From Planktothricoides raciborskii GIHE-MW2 (GTDB taxonomy: Bacteria; Cyanobacteriota; Cyanobacteriia; Cyanobacteriales; Laspinemataceae): a stretch of DNA of 64,000 nt. Of this stretch, positions 31,807 to 40,716 are shown piece by piece. The notes below the pieces were generated by a model that saw only the letters and a list, made by a program, of their open reading frames with translations, did no database searches and was not told the origin of the DNA. Each line of letters opens with the position of its first letter. Positions within the stretch are counted from its first letter, which is position 1. A program made the translations under genes and the position numbers. The DNA lies in the NCBI RefSeq assembly GCF_040564635.1, contig NZ_CP159837.1:933001-997000 (forward strand), given 5' to 3'.

Positions 31807-31825
31807 CCATTTAAGCATTAATCCT

Positions 31826-32653
31826 GTGAAACTTATTTCCACCAGTCTCAGTGAATATTCAGCACCGCTGAGGCTGGCAATTTTTGTGCTGACTCTGCTG
31901 TGCCTCTGGGCACCCTTAGCTATCCCCATTTATTGGCTTGTCAGTGACCCGAATTGGCAAAGCATCCTGACAATGGCTATTTTATATGGTGAATTTATTT
32001 TTCTAGTCAAATATTGGGGCAAGCACGTTTACCAAGAACCCAAACTTCTCCACTCATTAGGGCTGGAATTTACCAAACGCAATGGCCAAGAATTAATCAG
32101 AGGCTTGGCTTTTGGTTTGGTGGTTGTGATGAGTTTGTTACTTTTAGAATCCGGGTTAGGTTGGTTAACCTGGCAGTTGCCAGAACCAAGCAATTTACCC
32201 AAGGTAATTTTAGAAGGCTTTTTAGTGTCTCTGGGGGTGGGATTTGCCGAGGAACTGTTATTTCGGGGTTGGCTGTTGACTGAGTTGCAGCGGGACTATA
32301 GTTTGACCGCATCCCTGTGGGCTTCGGCAACAATTTTTGCCTGTTTGCACTATATCAAACCTGTTGAAGAAATGGTGCGAAATTTACCGGCTTTTCCGGG
32401 TTTATTGTTGTTGGGTTTGACCTTAGTCTGGGCAAAGAGAAGTAGTCAAGGTCGGTTGGGTTTGCCGATGGGTTTTCATGGCGGTTTAGTCTGGGGTTAT
32501 TATATTATTAATACGGGTCAGTTAGTGGTTTATTCTGACCAGGTTTCTGAATGGCTGACGGGAATTGGCAAAAATCCGATCGCCGGATTAATGGGTATTT
32601 TATTTTTGGGTATAATTGCGGTGTTTATGCGGCGTGGGGCGACGCGAGGGTAA
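31826..32653 (+). CDS. CPBP-family intramembrane glutamic protease
   Basis: The 275-residue protein has about seven hydrophobic segments and the three CPBP (CAAX protease/Abi) motifs: FAEELLFRGWLL (catalytic EE and R), FACLHYIKP, and MGFHGGLVWGY. It is therefore an integral membrane protease of the family that includes Rce1-type enzymes and bacteriocin self-immunity proteins. The substrate is unknown. It follows clpS by 19 bp, suggesting an operon linked to protein quality control. The ATG start is preceded by a weak site. The downstream end runs into the GGGTGTA tandem repeat 31 bp after the stop. Confidence 0.88.
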   Translation: MKLISTSLSEYSAPLRLAIFVLTLLCLWAPLAIPIYWLVSDPNWQSILTMAILYGEFIFLVKYWGKHVYQEPKLLHSLGLEFTKRNGQELIRGLAFGLVVVMSLLLLESGLGWLTWQLPEPSNLPKVILEGFLVSLGVGFAEELLFRGWLLTELQRDYSLTASLWASATIFACLHYIKPVEEMVRNLPAFPGLLLLGLTLVWAKRSSQGRLGLPMGFHGGLVWGYYIINTGQLVVYSDQVSEWLTGIGKNPIAGLMGILFLGIIAVFMRRGATRG

Positions 32654-32683
32654 TTTGGCAAAATTACCAAAGGAATAGGCAAC

Positions 32684-32778
32684 AGGGTGTAGGGTGTAGG
32701 GTGTAGGGTGTAGGGTGTAGGGTGTAGGGTGTAGGGTGTAGGGTGTAGGGTGTAGGGTGTAGGGTGTAGGGTGTAGGG
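32684..32778. repeat. Heptanucleotide tandem repeat AGGGTGT, about 13 copies
   Basis: A perfect 7-bp repeat runs 31 bp after the CPBP protease stop, followed by a short GGAAGAG repeat (32777-32806). GGG runs every seven bases could form G-quadruplexes on the plus strand. Copy number is likely to vary between strains. Confidence 0.95.
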
Positions 32779-32855
32779 AAGAGGGAAGAGGGAAGAGGGA
32801 AGAGGAATAAGGTTAAAGGCAAAGTCTATTTACAAATATGTCTGTATTATTTTGA

Positions 32856-33073
32856 ACTAAAATATTGATCTAAAATAGATAATACCATTTACAAAAATTC
32901 ATCCAACAGCCCCTAACATTCTTCGGGTGGGCAAAAAATGCCTAGAATAGAGAAGAGAGAAGAGAGAAAAAAGAATTTTCCTCTTTCCTATTTCCTCTTT
33001 TCTCTTTCCTCAGTGTGGATTTTTGCCCACCCTAAAATATAAATACTAAAATATTGAGCTAAAATAGATAATA
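32856..33073. repeat. GGGTGGGCAA-type element between 29-bp direct repeats
   Basis: ACTAAAATATTGATCTAAAA (32856 onward, 29 bp in all) recurs at 33045-33073 with one mismatch. Between them GGGTGGGCAAAAA (near 32928) and TTTTTGCCCACCCT (near 33020-33033) form outer inverted repeats around a purine/pyrimidine hairpin (AGAGAAGAGAGAA with TTTCCTCTTTTCTC). It looks like an insertion that duplicated the promoter-proximal region of the Uma2 gene, which begins 23 bp further on. Confidence 0.7.
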
Positions 33074-33096
33074 TCGGGTTTTAGGAGAAAAACATC

Positions 33097-33684
33097 ATGG
33101 AAACCGCAGGCATTTGTTTACCCCCAAGATTAGAGCTAAAACTCAACCTGACTGACGAACAGTTTTGGCAACTCTGCCAGGAAAACGACGATTTAAGATT
33201 TGAAGCTACCGCGACCGGAGAATTAATTATCATGCCACCGACTGGAGGAACCACTAGCGATCGCAATGCCGATCTAACTTATCAATTAAGAGCTTGGAGT
33301 CGCCAGAATAATCTTGGTAAAGTCTTTGATTCTAATGGCGGATTTCAACTTCCCAATGGAGCAAAACGTGCCCCGGACTCGTCTTGGTTAAAGATGGAGC
33401 GTTGGAATGCTTTAACTCCCGAAGAACAAGATAAATTTCTCCCTTTATGTCCTGATTTTGTGGTGGAACTGATGTCGCCAAACGATACTTTAGCAGAAAC
33501 CCGCGAAAAGATGGCAGAATATATGGCCAATGGCGCCCAGTTAGGTTGGTTAATTAACCGAAAACAGCGACAGGTAGAAGTTTATCACCCGGATAAAGAG
33601 GTAGAAATTTTGGATAATCCCGATACGGTATCGGGCGAGAATATTTTACCCGGTTTTGTCTTAGACTTATCGACAATTTGGTAA
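33097..33684 (+). CDS. Uma2-family (DUF820) restriction-like endonuclease
   Basis: The 195-residue protein belongs to the Uma2/DUF820 family, a PD-(D/E)xK nuclease fold greatly expanded in cyanobacteria. Recognisable parts are LTDEQFWQLCQENDDLRFE, the core RAPDSSWLK with LPLCPDFVVELMSPND (acidic residues and the D/E-x-x sites), and GAQLGWLINRKQRQVEVY with the active-site Lys neighbourhood. The biological role is not established; many copies seem mobile or selfish. The ATG follows TAGGAG by about nine bases. It lies directly after a duplicated promoter-like segment. No toxin-antitoxin partner is adjacent. Confidence 0.88.
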   Translation: METAGICLPPRLELKLNLTDEQFWQLCQENDDLRFEATATGELIIMPPTGGTTSDRNADLTYQLRAWSRQNNLGKVFDSNGGFQLPNGAKRAPDSSWLKMERWNALTPEEQDKFLPLCPDFVVELMSPNDTLAETREKMAEYMANGAQLGWLINRKQRQVEVYHPDKEVEILDNPDTVSGENILPGFVLDLSTIW

Positions 33685-33797
33685 TAGTTCGATCGCTCCT
33701 TGTGTTCTATCCAGCCCTAGTCCATATTTCACTGATTAATAATTATTAATCAGGATTTTTTTCTGATTATTAAAATAGGCAATCAAGAGGCAAAAAA

Positions 33798-34208
33798 ATG
33801 AAATATAGTATTATTCCTTTAATCAGTTTGATGCTTTGGGTGGGGAGTAGTTTGCCGGGGCGATCGCGCATCCTCGCCGCTGCGCGATCGGAGCAAATTT
33901 CCCCAGAAAACCCTGAAACAGTGGCACAAAATAACCCGCAGCAAGGAGAACTTACCAAAGCAGAAATTCTCAACGCTTGTATTCAAGAAAGAGCGGAAAC
34001 TTTGCCCCAACTATACAGCGATGTCCCGGCGAATCATTGGGCATTTAAAGCCGTGCAAACAATGGCTTATTGTGGGGCGTATCGTTCCGCCACACCCCCC
34101 GCTTTAATTGAGGAACTACTCAACAGCGAACCGAACGAACCGCTTAATTTTGGTGACAATTTTGGTGACAAGTTTGGGGATAGAATCTTTCCCGGTTCAC
34201 CGGAATAA
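33798..34208 (+). CDS. Exported protein with a single S-layer-homology-like motif
   Basis: The 136-residue product begins with a probable signal peptide (MKYSIIPLISLMLWVGSSLPG) and is therefore likely periplasmic or envelope-bound. The middle contains LYSDVPANHWAFKAVQTMAYCGAYR, which matches the SLH consensus (F-x-D-V-x-x-x-HWA..AI..L...G). A single SLH copy is unusual; three are typical of anchoring domains. The C-terminus carries a short FGDNFGDKFGD repeat. The ATG has a purine-rich leader (AGAGGCAAAAAA). Function beyond possible cell-wall contact is unknown. Confidence 0.65.
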   Translation: MKYSIIPLISLMLWVGSSLPGRSRILAAARSEQISPENPETVAQNNPQQGELTKAEILNACIQERAETLPQLYSDVPANHWAFKAVQTMAYCGAYRSATPPALIEELLNSEPNEPLNFGDNFGDKFGDRIFPGSPE

Positions 34209-34306
34209 TCTTGGGAGGTGAAAACCATAATTTTGATGGCCAATCAATCAGGAAATAAAATAAGGACACGGCAGTGCCGTGTCCCTACAAAAAAACCATA
34301 ATGGAA

Positions 34307-35881
34307 TTAAACAGTCACCAGTTGTTTAGGCGGATTTTTACTTTCAATCGGGGCAGACAAAGCCTCTTCTAAATCTGCACATCCGAGACGTTCTTCGAGA
34401 ATTTGCATCACTTCACGGCCAAAATCATTGGGATTTCGGCGCCAAGCTTCCAGACAAACTTCCCCAAAGAAAGACCCTAACGGTTCAGGATTCCAGAGTA
34501 ATTTCCGGGCTGTCCAAGGCATTAAACTCATTGGATTGTAACCCGGTTTGATCATATCGTTTTTGAAAGCGTATTCCTCTAAATGGGTATGGGGTTGTAA
34601 CCCAATAAAGAAAATCGCTGGTTCAACTTTATCAGCCCCAAAAATTCGTTCCAGTTCGCGATGATAGGCGATGGTTTGGCGAATAGTTTCAAAGGTTTCA
34701 TCAATCACATTAAACGAGTAATTGACGGAAACTAAGTCATTAAATCCAGCGGCTTTTAGGTCGCGGCAGTTTTCCAAGACCACCCGTAAGTTATAGCCCA
34801 TCCGCATTTTTCGCACCAATTCTTGAGAACCACTGGTAATGCCAATCTCAAAATAATTCATCCCCGTTTTGACCATCAGATCACACAATTCGGGCGTCAG
34901 GTTGTCAGCGCGGATATAGGCAGCCCAGTGGATATCATCCATCCCCGCATCGATGATTTTTTGCAGCAGTTCCACCGCATCATCAATAAATCGACGGGCG
35001 GGGATAAATTGAGCATCGGTAAACCAGAAGTTACGGATACCTCGGTCATATAATTGGCGGATTTCTTTGACTACTTCATCCGCAGGGTTAATGCGGACTT
35101 GTTTGCCTTCAATGACGGTGTAAATGCAGTAACAGCAGTTATGGGGACAACCGCGCTTGGTTTGGACGCCAATATAGAAGTCTTCTTCTTGGAAGTAATA
35201 GGGGAATTCTGGCCAGATGCTTTCGATATAGTCGTAGTTACAGGCGCTTTTTTCAATGTTGGCGGGTTGTTCGTGAATTAGCCGATCGCGTGGTTGAGTT
35301 TCTCCCACCACATAACAGCGTTCATCACTCAAATCTTGACCCCGCAACAGTTTTTCTAACAGAGCCTCCCCTTCACCTACGGAGATAATCGTCCCGTTTG
35401 GCAGGCTTCGCCCTAGCTGTTCATAAAACACACTCACGGCGCCACCCCCAACCACCGCCCGAACTTCAGGATGATATTGGCGAGAACGGTTCAATCCCCG
35501 TTTGATCAAGCCAATGTTGCGCCAAAGTTCCCCATAATACGCGGTGGCGACTTTTAAGCCTCCCAGGGCTCCCCGTAGTTTAATCAAGGGGTTTTTGGCG
35601 TAGTAGAACTCAAAAGCGTTTTGCAACGGGTTGCCAGCGCGTCCTCCCACTGGGGCGTAGATTTGAATATCTCGCCAGGAGAACACCAACAGGGTTGGTT
35701 TAAATTCATCGATGCAAGCATCCAGGGCTTTCCCAAAGTCTAGGGGAGGAATAGTCCCCAGATCGAAAATGCGTTGCTCAACTTCGGGAAAAAGTTTGTG
35801 GACATGATCCGAGAGATAGACCACCCCAATGGGAAAGATCGGATTACACGGAAGGCGAACGTAAAGGATACGATTTTCCAT
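34307..35881 (-). CDS. B12-binding-type radical SAM protein
   Basis: The 524-residue protein has an N-terminal Rossmann-like region of the B12-binding radical SAM architecture (residues 5-200, with VGGGAVSVFYEQLGRSL and SVGEGEALL), then the radical SAM cluster motif C245-x3-C249-x2-C252 (RGCPHNCCYC). The canonical DxHxxG cobalamin motif is not evident. The barrel continues with WFTDAQFIP, FEIGITSGSQELVRKM and a C-terminal FIGLQPHTHLEEYA. Strongly similar proteins are widespread in cyanobacteria; one such group is annotated as linked to photosystem II high-light acclimation, and I suspect but cannot prove membership. No substrate can be assigned. It is monocistronic. Confidence 0.85.
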   Translation of the reverse strand: MENRILYVRLPCNPIFPIGVVYLSDHVHKLFPEVEQRIFDLGTIPPLDFGKALDACIDEFKPTLLVFSWRDIQIYAPVGGRAGNPLQNAFEFYYAKNPLIKLRGALGGLKVATAYYGELWRNIGLIKRGLNRSRQYHPEVRAVVGGGAVSVFYEQLGRSLPNGTIISVGEGEALLEKLLRGQDLSDERCYVVGETQPRDRLIHEQPANIEKSACNYDYIESIWPEFPYYFQEEDFYIGVQTKRGCPHNCCYCIYTVIEGKQVRINPADEVVKEIRQLYDRGIRNFWFTDAQFIPARRFIDDAVELLQKIIDAGMDDIHWAAYIRADNLTPELCDLMVKTGMNYFEIGITSGSQELVRKMRMGYNLRVVLENCRDLKAAGFNDLVSVNYSFNVIDETFETIRQTIAYHRELERIFGADKVEPAIFFIGLQPHTHLEEYAFKNDMIKPGYNPMSLMPWTARKLLWNPEPLGSFFGEVCLEAWRRNPNDFGREVMQILEERLGCADLEEALSAPIESKNPPKQLVTV

Positions 35882-36252
35882 ACTGTCTCAACTGTCACAG
35901 TTTTATGAAAGCGCGGTTCATATAACTTAACAATACCACTCTATTCTTGACACAAGCATGATTTTGGCGGCGCTTTCCGCTCCAGATCCCCAGAGGCTCG
36001 CGATCGCTGAAACTATCTCTAATCAAGAGTTTGCCGGTATCTTGCCCCGTCCGGTGCCAACACAAGAAAATCTAATGATCCCTATCAGAATCCCTCAAGC
36101 CTAAAATCCTTGAATCAATGATTCTCAGATTTTTGAGAAAAATTTTGCCGATTTATTGGCAGTTGGTATTCCTCTTTACAGCGATTCGGGATCGGTGAAT
36201 GTTATTTCTTTTATACGATAAGAGGTTTTACAATAAAGATTCCTGTGCAGAT
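35882..36252. other. Intergenic, nothing recognised
   Basis: The divergent promoter region between the radical SAM gene and the DUF1830 gene shows no gene and no strong palindrome. An in-frame extension of the DUF1830 protein back to 36199 is open but not family-like. Confidence 0.45.
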
Positions 36253-36657
36253 ATGTCTCAAATACTAGATCCCGTTCCATCCGATCGCCCGAATCACATT
36301 CTTTGCTGCTATGTGAATGCCACCAGCAAGATTCAGATTGCTCGCGTGACAAATATTTCTAATTGGTATTTTGAGCGCGTGGTCTTCCCTGGACAGCGGC
36401 TGATTTTTGAAGCGTTGCCAGAAGCTTTGTTGGAAATTCATACAGGGATGATGGCTAGTGCGATTTTATCAGATACGATTCCCTGCGATCGCTTAATCAT
36501 CGGCAGACCCAATGATGCTCATCAGCAACCTGACTCAGAAAAAACCCTAGAGTCCGTTGCCAAATCACTTTATAATTCCAAACCTTTTGCCACACCGAAT
36601 AAGGTAAAAGAGATCGCAGAATCCTTCATGGAACCGGCTCTAACCTTGGTGGATTGA
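36253..36657 (+). CDS. DUF1830 family protein
   Basis: From ATG 36253 the product is 134 residues. The block ILCCYVNATSKIQIARVTNI, WYFERVVFPGQRLIFEALPE and LEIHTGMMASAILSDTIPCD is the DUF1830 domain, a family essentially limited to cyanobacteria with no known function. I prefer 36253 (MSQILDPVPSDRPNHIL) to the ATG at 36199 because family members start just before this block. The C-terminal 45 residues are variable. There is no signal peptide or membrane helix. It is a single gene, with no evident operon. Confidence 0.88.
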   Translation: MSQILDPVPSDRPNHILCCYVNATSKIQIARVTNISNWYFERVVFPGQRLIFEALPEALLEIHTGMMASAILSDTIPCDRLIIGRPNDAHQQPDSEKTLESVAKSLYNSKPFATPNKVKEIAESFMEPALTLVD

Positions 36658-37387
36658 TGCCAATCAACCGTTTTTTTTGGTTTTGAGATTAGTCCTACCA
36701 GTGCCGGGAACGTTCTCCGAGAAACGGATACATCTGCTGAGTGCATCTTTTATCAAGCTTTGATGCTTGACAATTATCAAAGAAAATTTAGATCTAAAGA
36801 TCGGACAAAATTCCAGGATCAATCTGAAGGGTCACGCATTTTTGTCAGGATTGATCTTGCAGTAATCAGCCTTCATTCACCAGAATTTTATCTAACAGTG
36901 ATTTCGCGGATTAAATGGTAAGCTGTTAGTTAATTTGTGGGTTTATTGATGTGATGTGCTGTAGATTCGCTGTCAAGTAGGACGCTGATTCCTCATAATC
37001 CCGGAATGCTGAGAAATTTTTGACCGAGGTTTTAGTGAAAGTCCTAGTTAAAATAGTCATCATCGATGTTTCAGGTTTGATTGACCTGAATTTTAGATGA
37101 TTAAGTGACGAAAAACTGGGATTATAGGTTGATACTAATCTGGGGTTTGGGAGAAACATCTCCTCATTGAATATCCCTTAAAGCAAGACAAATGAAAAAA
37201 ATAGGTGGCTCAACTCAACGATTGTTGTTTGTGCAACCTAAGAATGAAAAATCAGCTTGAAAAATCAGGAGAGTCGTTGGTGGAAAACCCCAATGACTCT
37301 TCTTTTTTTTGTGTTGCTACGTCTAATTTGTGCTGCTACGTCTCAAAATTGACGACGGGAATTCGCTCAGGAGGAATCCCGCAGGCT
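36658..37387. other. Intergenic region, start of the next gene uncertain
   Basis: Nothing gene-like was recognised to about 37204. From 37205 the frame of the downstream membrane protein is open (GTG start), but the extra 61 residues are Cys-rich and unlike the family. CAGGAGAGTCGTTGG followed by CCAATGACTCTTCTTTTTTTTG near 37267-37310 is a terminator-like hairpin inside that extension, which argues that coding begins later. Confidence 0.5.
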
Positions 37388-37906
37388 ATGATTAGTGTAG
37401 GTTTGTTAATCGTTTTTTTACATTTGTTTACATTGGATCTGCCTTCTTTTCTTTGGTTGTGGAAAATCGCCGCTTGGTCAATGGGTTTGTCTGTGTTGGC
37501 TTATGTTCTGTTGGCTGCCAGTGGCGGATTGATGTTTTGGATGAGAAAATTCCCCACAGCAGCCAATCCCCCAGCAGTCCGTCCGCCAAACCCCATTAGG
37601 GTCGGAGTGGTGCGATCGCTTCATTATGCGATCGGCTGGATCCTAGTCGCCCTAGTCTTACTACTGCTGGGCATAGGCATCGTCGGCACTTTGGGTCACT
37701 ATGGAAACCTGGGACATTCCCCACATTTGCTGGCTGGTTTGATGGTAGTGGCTTTGGTCTTATGTTCTGCGGGGGCTGCCAGCCAAATTTCCCCAGAACG
37801 TCCTTGGGCAAAACCGCTACATATCAGTATTAACGCTTTACTATTTTTCGGTTTAAGTTGGGTTTCCTGGACTGGTTGGACGGTGGTACAGAAATATTTA
37901 CCTTAA
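37388..37906 (+). CDS. Membrane protein, DUF4079-like
   Basis: From the chosen ATG (37388) the product is 172 residues with four or five hydrophobic helices: MISVGLLIVFLHLFTLDLP, MGLSVLAYVLLAASGGLMFW, LHYAIGWILVALVLLLLGIG, HLLAGLMVVALVLCSAGAA and ISINALLFFGLSWVSWTGW. The pattern of paired His residues near the membrane surface (LHYAIGW, LGHSPHLLAG, PLHISIN) resembles the cyanobacterial/plant DUF4079 group and cytochrome b561-like folds, so haem binding is possible but unproven. GGAGG lies 13 bases upstream of this ATG; an upstream GTG at 37205 is open but implausible. Location is an integral membrane. Confidence 0.7.
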   Translation: MISVGLLIVFLHLFTLDLPSFLWLWKIAAWSMGLSVLAYVLLAASGGLMFWMRKFPTAANPPAVRPPNPIRVGVVRSLHYAIGWILVALVLLLLGIGIVGTLGHYGNLGHSPHLLAGLMVVALVLCSAGAASQISPERPWAKPLHISINALLFFGLSWVSWTGWTVVQKYLP

Positions 37907-38291
37907 TGTTGGTTGTTGGTTGTTGGTTGTTGGTTATGTGTTATTTGTAGGGTGGGCAAATTTTGCCCACCCTACCGATGAAACGATCGGGAACAAACAA
38001 CAAACAACAAACAACAAACAGGGAACAGGGAACAGGCAACAGGCAACAGGCAACAGGCAACAGTGGTGAATAGTGAATAGTGATACTTCTTTTGTACGGG
38101 CGAATGGCCATTCGCCCCTAAGACTTTTGTACGGGCGAATGGCCATTCGCCCCTACGACTATTCACTTTCCCCGTTCCCTGATAACTGTTCCCCGTTCCC
38201 CAAACAACAACCAACAAACAACAAACAACAAACAACAAACAACAAACAACAAACAACAAAAGAACCAATTAATCCCGTGAATCCTCAGAAA
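37907..38291. repeat. Repeat-rich spacer with two palindrome types
   Basis: TTGGTTGTTGG runs (37909-37935) are followed by a 29-bp palindrome with arms GTAGGGTGGGCAAA and TTTGCCCACCCTAC at about 37948-37976. Then come AACAAACAAC and GGCAACAGG runs, two tandem copies of CGGGCGAATGGCCATTCGCC (38097-38155) and more ACAAACA runs to 38265. The frame of the next gene is open across part of this repeat DNA, but the translation is obviously repeat-derived. Confidence 0.85.
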
Positions 38292-38864
38292 ATGAACCAA
38301 GAAATCTCTACCATGACCAGTGATTTTCCGGCGGTTTTCCGTCTTTCTCCATTAATTAGAATCACGCTGTTATCTTTGTATGTGGCTTTAACGGTGCCGT
38401 TGCCTTTTCTGGCGGAAGTCACCGCCGCGCCCGTGGATCCTCGGATGTTATGGGTGGGCTTAGGATTGGGTGCCGTGGCTTTGTATGGGGCGCTGACTGA
38501 GCGGGTGATTTTGGATGACCAAGGAATTCAGGTGACTTATGCTCAATGGGTGCCGCGTTTTTTTCGCTCTGGGTGGTCCCTACCTTGGGCAGAGGTGAAA
38601 GAGTTGAAACCTCGCACCACAGGTCAAGGGGGATTGGTTTACTATTTTTTGAGTGAGTCGGGTAAAGGATTTTTGCTGCCCATGCGGGTGGCTGGTTTTG
38701 CTAAGTTGGTGAAGCTGGTGGAAGCCAAAACCGGAATTGATACAAGGGATGTCCGTCCTTTGGCGCAACCGTGGATGTATCTGATTTTGTTGGGCTGTAC
38801 TTTGTTGTTATTGCTGATGGATGTTTGGACAATTTCCACGGCGATCGCCCATAATAGCCCATAA
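38292..38864 (+). CDS. Membrane-anchored protein with a PH-like domain
   Basis: From ATG 38292 the product is 190 residues. Two hydrophobic helices near the N-terminus (ITLLSLYVALTVPLPFLAEV and MLWVGLGLGAVALYGAL) precede a soluble domain resembling bacterial pleckstrin-like (bPH) modules: ERVILDDQGIQVTY, WSLPWAEVKELKP and GKGFLLPMRVAGFAKLVKLV. A final helix (MYLILLGCTLLLLLMDVWTI) returns to the membrane. Function is unknown. An upstream ATG at 38073 extends the frame through obvious repeat DNA and is not credible. The ABC ATPase gene follows after about 150 bp of TTAGTTATTAG repeats. Confidence 0.65.
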   Translation: MNQEISTMTSDFPAVFRLSPLIRITLLSLYVALTVPLPFLAEVTAAPVDPRMLWVGLGLGAVALYGALTERVILDDQGIQVTYAQWVPRFFRSGWSLPWAEVKELKPRTTGQGGLVYYFLSESGKGFLLPMRVAGFAKLVKLVEAKTGIDTRDVRPLAQPWMYLILLGCTLLLLLMDVWTISTAIAHNSP

Positions 38865-39011
38865 TATATGAACCAATATTTAAGCTATGGTTGTTATTAG
38901 TTATTAGTTATTAGTTATTAGTTATTAGTTATTGGTGATTCTTGACTAGAATCAAACAACAAATAACCAAGAACCAAGAACCAAGAACAAATAACCAACA
39001 ACAAATAAATT

Positions 39012-39797
39012 ATGAATTTGCCAAGTTCTCCGAATTCTTCTTTACTCCGCTTAGAGCAAGTGAGCTTAACCGCAAAAATCGGCAATAGCTATTTGCTGAA
39101 AGATATTTCTTTTGAGGTGTGTAGAGATGATGCCTCGACTAGGGAGGGTGAGTTTATTGCGGTTGTGGGGGCTACGGGAGCGGGCAAAACTTCTTTATTA
39201 CGGTTGTTAAATCGGCTGAATGAACCAACGTCGGGAGCGATTTATTGGAAAAATCGGGATTACCGCCAGATCCCCGTGATGGATTTACGGACTTCAGTGA
39301 CTCTGGTACTTCAAGAGTCGAAGCTGTTGGGGATGCCGGTCAAAGAGGCGATCGCCTATCCGTTGAAATTACGCGGAATGGCGGCTCCCGATATCAAGCA
39401 AACACTTGCCCTAGGGCTGGAAAAGTGGCGCATTCCCGATCAATGGTTGGAAAAAACAGAATCCCAACTATCGGTGGGTCAACGTCAACTGGTCGCTTTG
39501 TGCAGGGCTTGGGTGATTCAACCGCAGATTTTGTTATTAGATGAACCGACTTCTGCTTTAGATACGGGTCGCTCCGCTCATGTTTTAGCAGTTTTAAAAG
39601 AATTGACCACTAATGGTCAAACCACAATTTTAATGGTGAATCACCAGTTAGAATTTGCTGCACAATATTGCACCCGTGTCTTGCATTTAGCACAAGGATC
39701 ATTGATTCAAGATGTGCTGGCAGCACAAATGGACTGGAACCAATTACGGCAAAGCCTGAAAATTGCCGAAACTCAAACGGTGGATGAATGGAATTAA
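39012..39797 (+). CDS. ABC transporter ATP-binding protein
   Basis: The 261-residue protein is a typical ABC ATPase: Walker A GATGAGKTS (about residues 52-60), a Q-loop in VTLVLQES, Walker B QILLLDEPTSALD and the switch His in MVNHQ. The signature motif reads LSVGQRQ rather than LSGGQ, a tolerated but uncommon change. The short D-loop and the segment LRTSVTLVLQESKLLGMPVK resemble FetA/YbbL-like ATPases, but the partner permease is not adjacent, so transported substrate is unknown. The ATG is preceded by AT-rich repeats without a clear ribosome-binding site. It may be part of a scattered cyanobacterial transporter. Confidence 0.88.
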   Translation: MNLPSSPNSSLLRLEQVSLTAKIGNSYLLKDISFEVCRDDASTREGEFIAVVGATGAGKTSLLRLLNRLNEPTSGAIYWKNRDYRQIPVMDLRTSVTLVLQESKLLGMPVKEAIAYPLKLRGMAAPDIKQTLALGLEKWRIPDQWLEKTESQLSVGQRQLVALCRAWVIQPQILLLDEPTSALDTGRSAHVLAVLKELTTNGQTTILMVNHQLEFAAQYCTRVLHLAQGSLIQDVLAAQMDWNQLRQSLKIAETQTVDEWN

Positions 39798-39918
39798 ATG
39801 ATCCCAATGATTCCCAGTCATAGAAATATCCACCTCAGTATTAAGCCCGAAATTAACTCCGGATTGCTGAAGTGGAACCCCACACTTAAGAGCAGTGCGT
39901 CATATTTTGTTTGCTTTT

Positions 39919-40716
39919 TTATCGAGGGTTATTCCGGCTGCCAACCTCAGAAAAATGACGCATGGACATTTTTTGTTGGCCGTGGGAATTCACCTGCAAG
40001 GATTCCACTTTCGAGATGACGCGATCGCTGAGAATCTCCATATTCAAGCGATAGCCCACATTTCGCACCGTCTGAATCAAACTCGGTTGCCGAGGATCGA
40101 TCTCGATTTTCTTTCGCAACGACAAGACATGAGTGTCTATGGTGCGGGGATTATCAATGGCTTCGGGCCAAGCTCTCCGCAGCAGTTCTGGACGACTCAT
40201 GGGCAGTCCTCCGGCTTGAGCTAACACATAAAGCAAGCTAAATTCCTGGGGAGTGAGTTCGATGAGATCCCCCTTATAGCGAACCCGACGATGCACCAAG
40301 TCAATTTGCAAATCCCCATAATCCAGCGAAATCGGTGGGGCAATGCGTTTTTGCCGTCGCACCAGGGCTTCGACTCGAGCCAGGAATTCTTGCATCCCAA
40401 AAGGTTTTTTCAGATAATCATCCGCGCCTGCTTTTAAGCCGTTGACAATATCCGCTTCGTTATTGCGAGCGGATAAAATTAAAACCATGCTTTGTTGCTG
40501 CTGATACAGCCACTGACAAAATTCCAAACCATCCCCATCGGGAAGTTCCGAATCAAGCACGATCAGATTTGGCTGATGATTGGAAAATAAATCGCGTCCC
40601 TGCCGGATATCATTGGCTTGATAGACACTGTAACCGACTTGCTGCAAATGCCAACCTAATAGCGATCGCAGGTGAGGATTTCCCTCAACAATCAAAATAG
40701 AAATTGATCCCACCAC
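39919..40716 (-). CDS. OmpR-family response regulator with altered acidic pocket
   Basis: The 265-residue protein has a receiver domain (residues 6-120) and an OmpR-type winged helix (about 130-228: LTPQEFSLLYVLAQAGG, then IDTHVLSLRKKIE and TVRNVGYRL). The phospho-acceptor D55 (LIVLDSELPDGDG) and the conserved K104 (LKKPF) are present. The metal-binding acidic pair near the N-terminus is E11-G12-N13 where most regulators have an adjacent Glu/Asp-Asp, so phosphorylation may be weak or not needed. Cyanobacteria have such atypical regulators (for example NblR), but I cannot assign an orthologue. A 35-residue tail follows the DNA-binding domain. No histidine kinase is adjacent. Confidence 0.88.
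   Translation of the reverse strand: MVGSISILIVEGNPHLRSLLGWHLQQVGYSVYQANDIRQGRDLFSNHQPNLIVLDSELPDGDGLEFCQWLYQQQQSMVLILSARNNEADIVNGLKAGADDYLKKPFGMQEFLARVEALVRRQKRIAPPISLDYGDLQIDLVHRRVRYKGDLIELTPQEFSLLYVLAQAGGLPMSRPELLRRAWPEAIDNPRTIDTHVLSLRKKIEIDPRQPSLIQTVRNVGYRLNMEILSDRVISKVESLQVNSHGQQKMSMRHFSEVGSRNNPR

Noticed and set aside
37205-37387. N-terminal extension of the membrane protein from a GTG
   Set aside because: The extra residues are unlike the family and overlap a terminator-like hairpin.
38073-38291. N-terminal extension of the PH-like protein
   Set aside because: It is entirely translated repeat DNA (GGCGAATGGCCATTCGCC and ACAAACA units).
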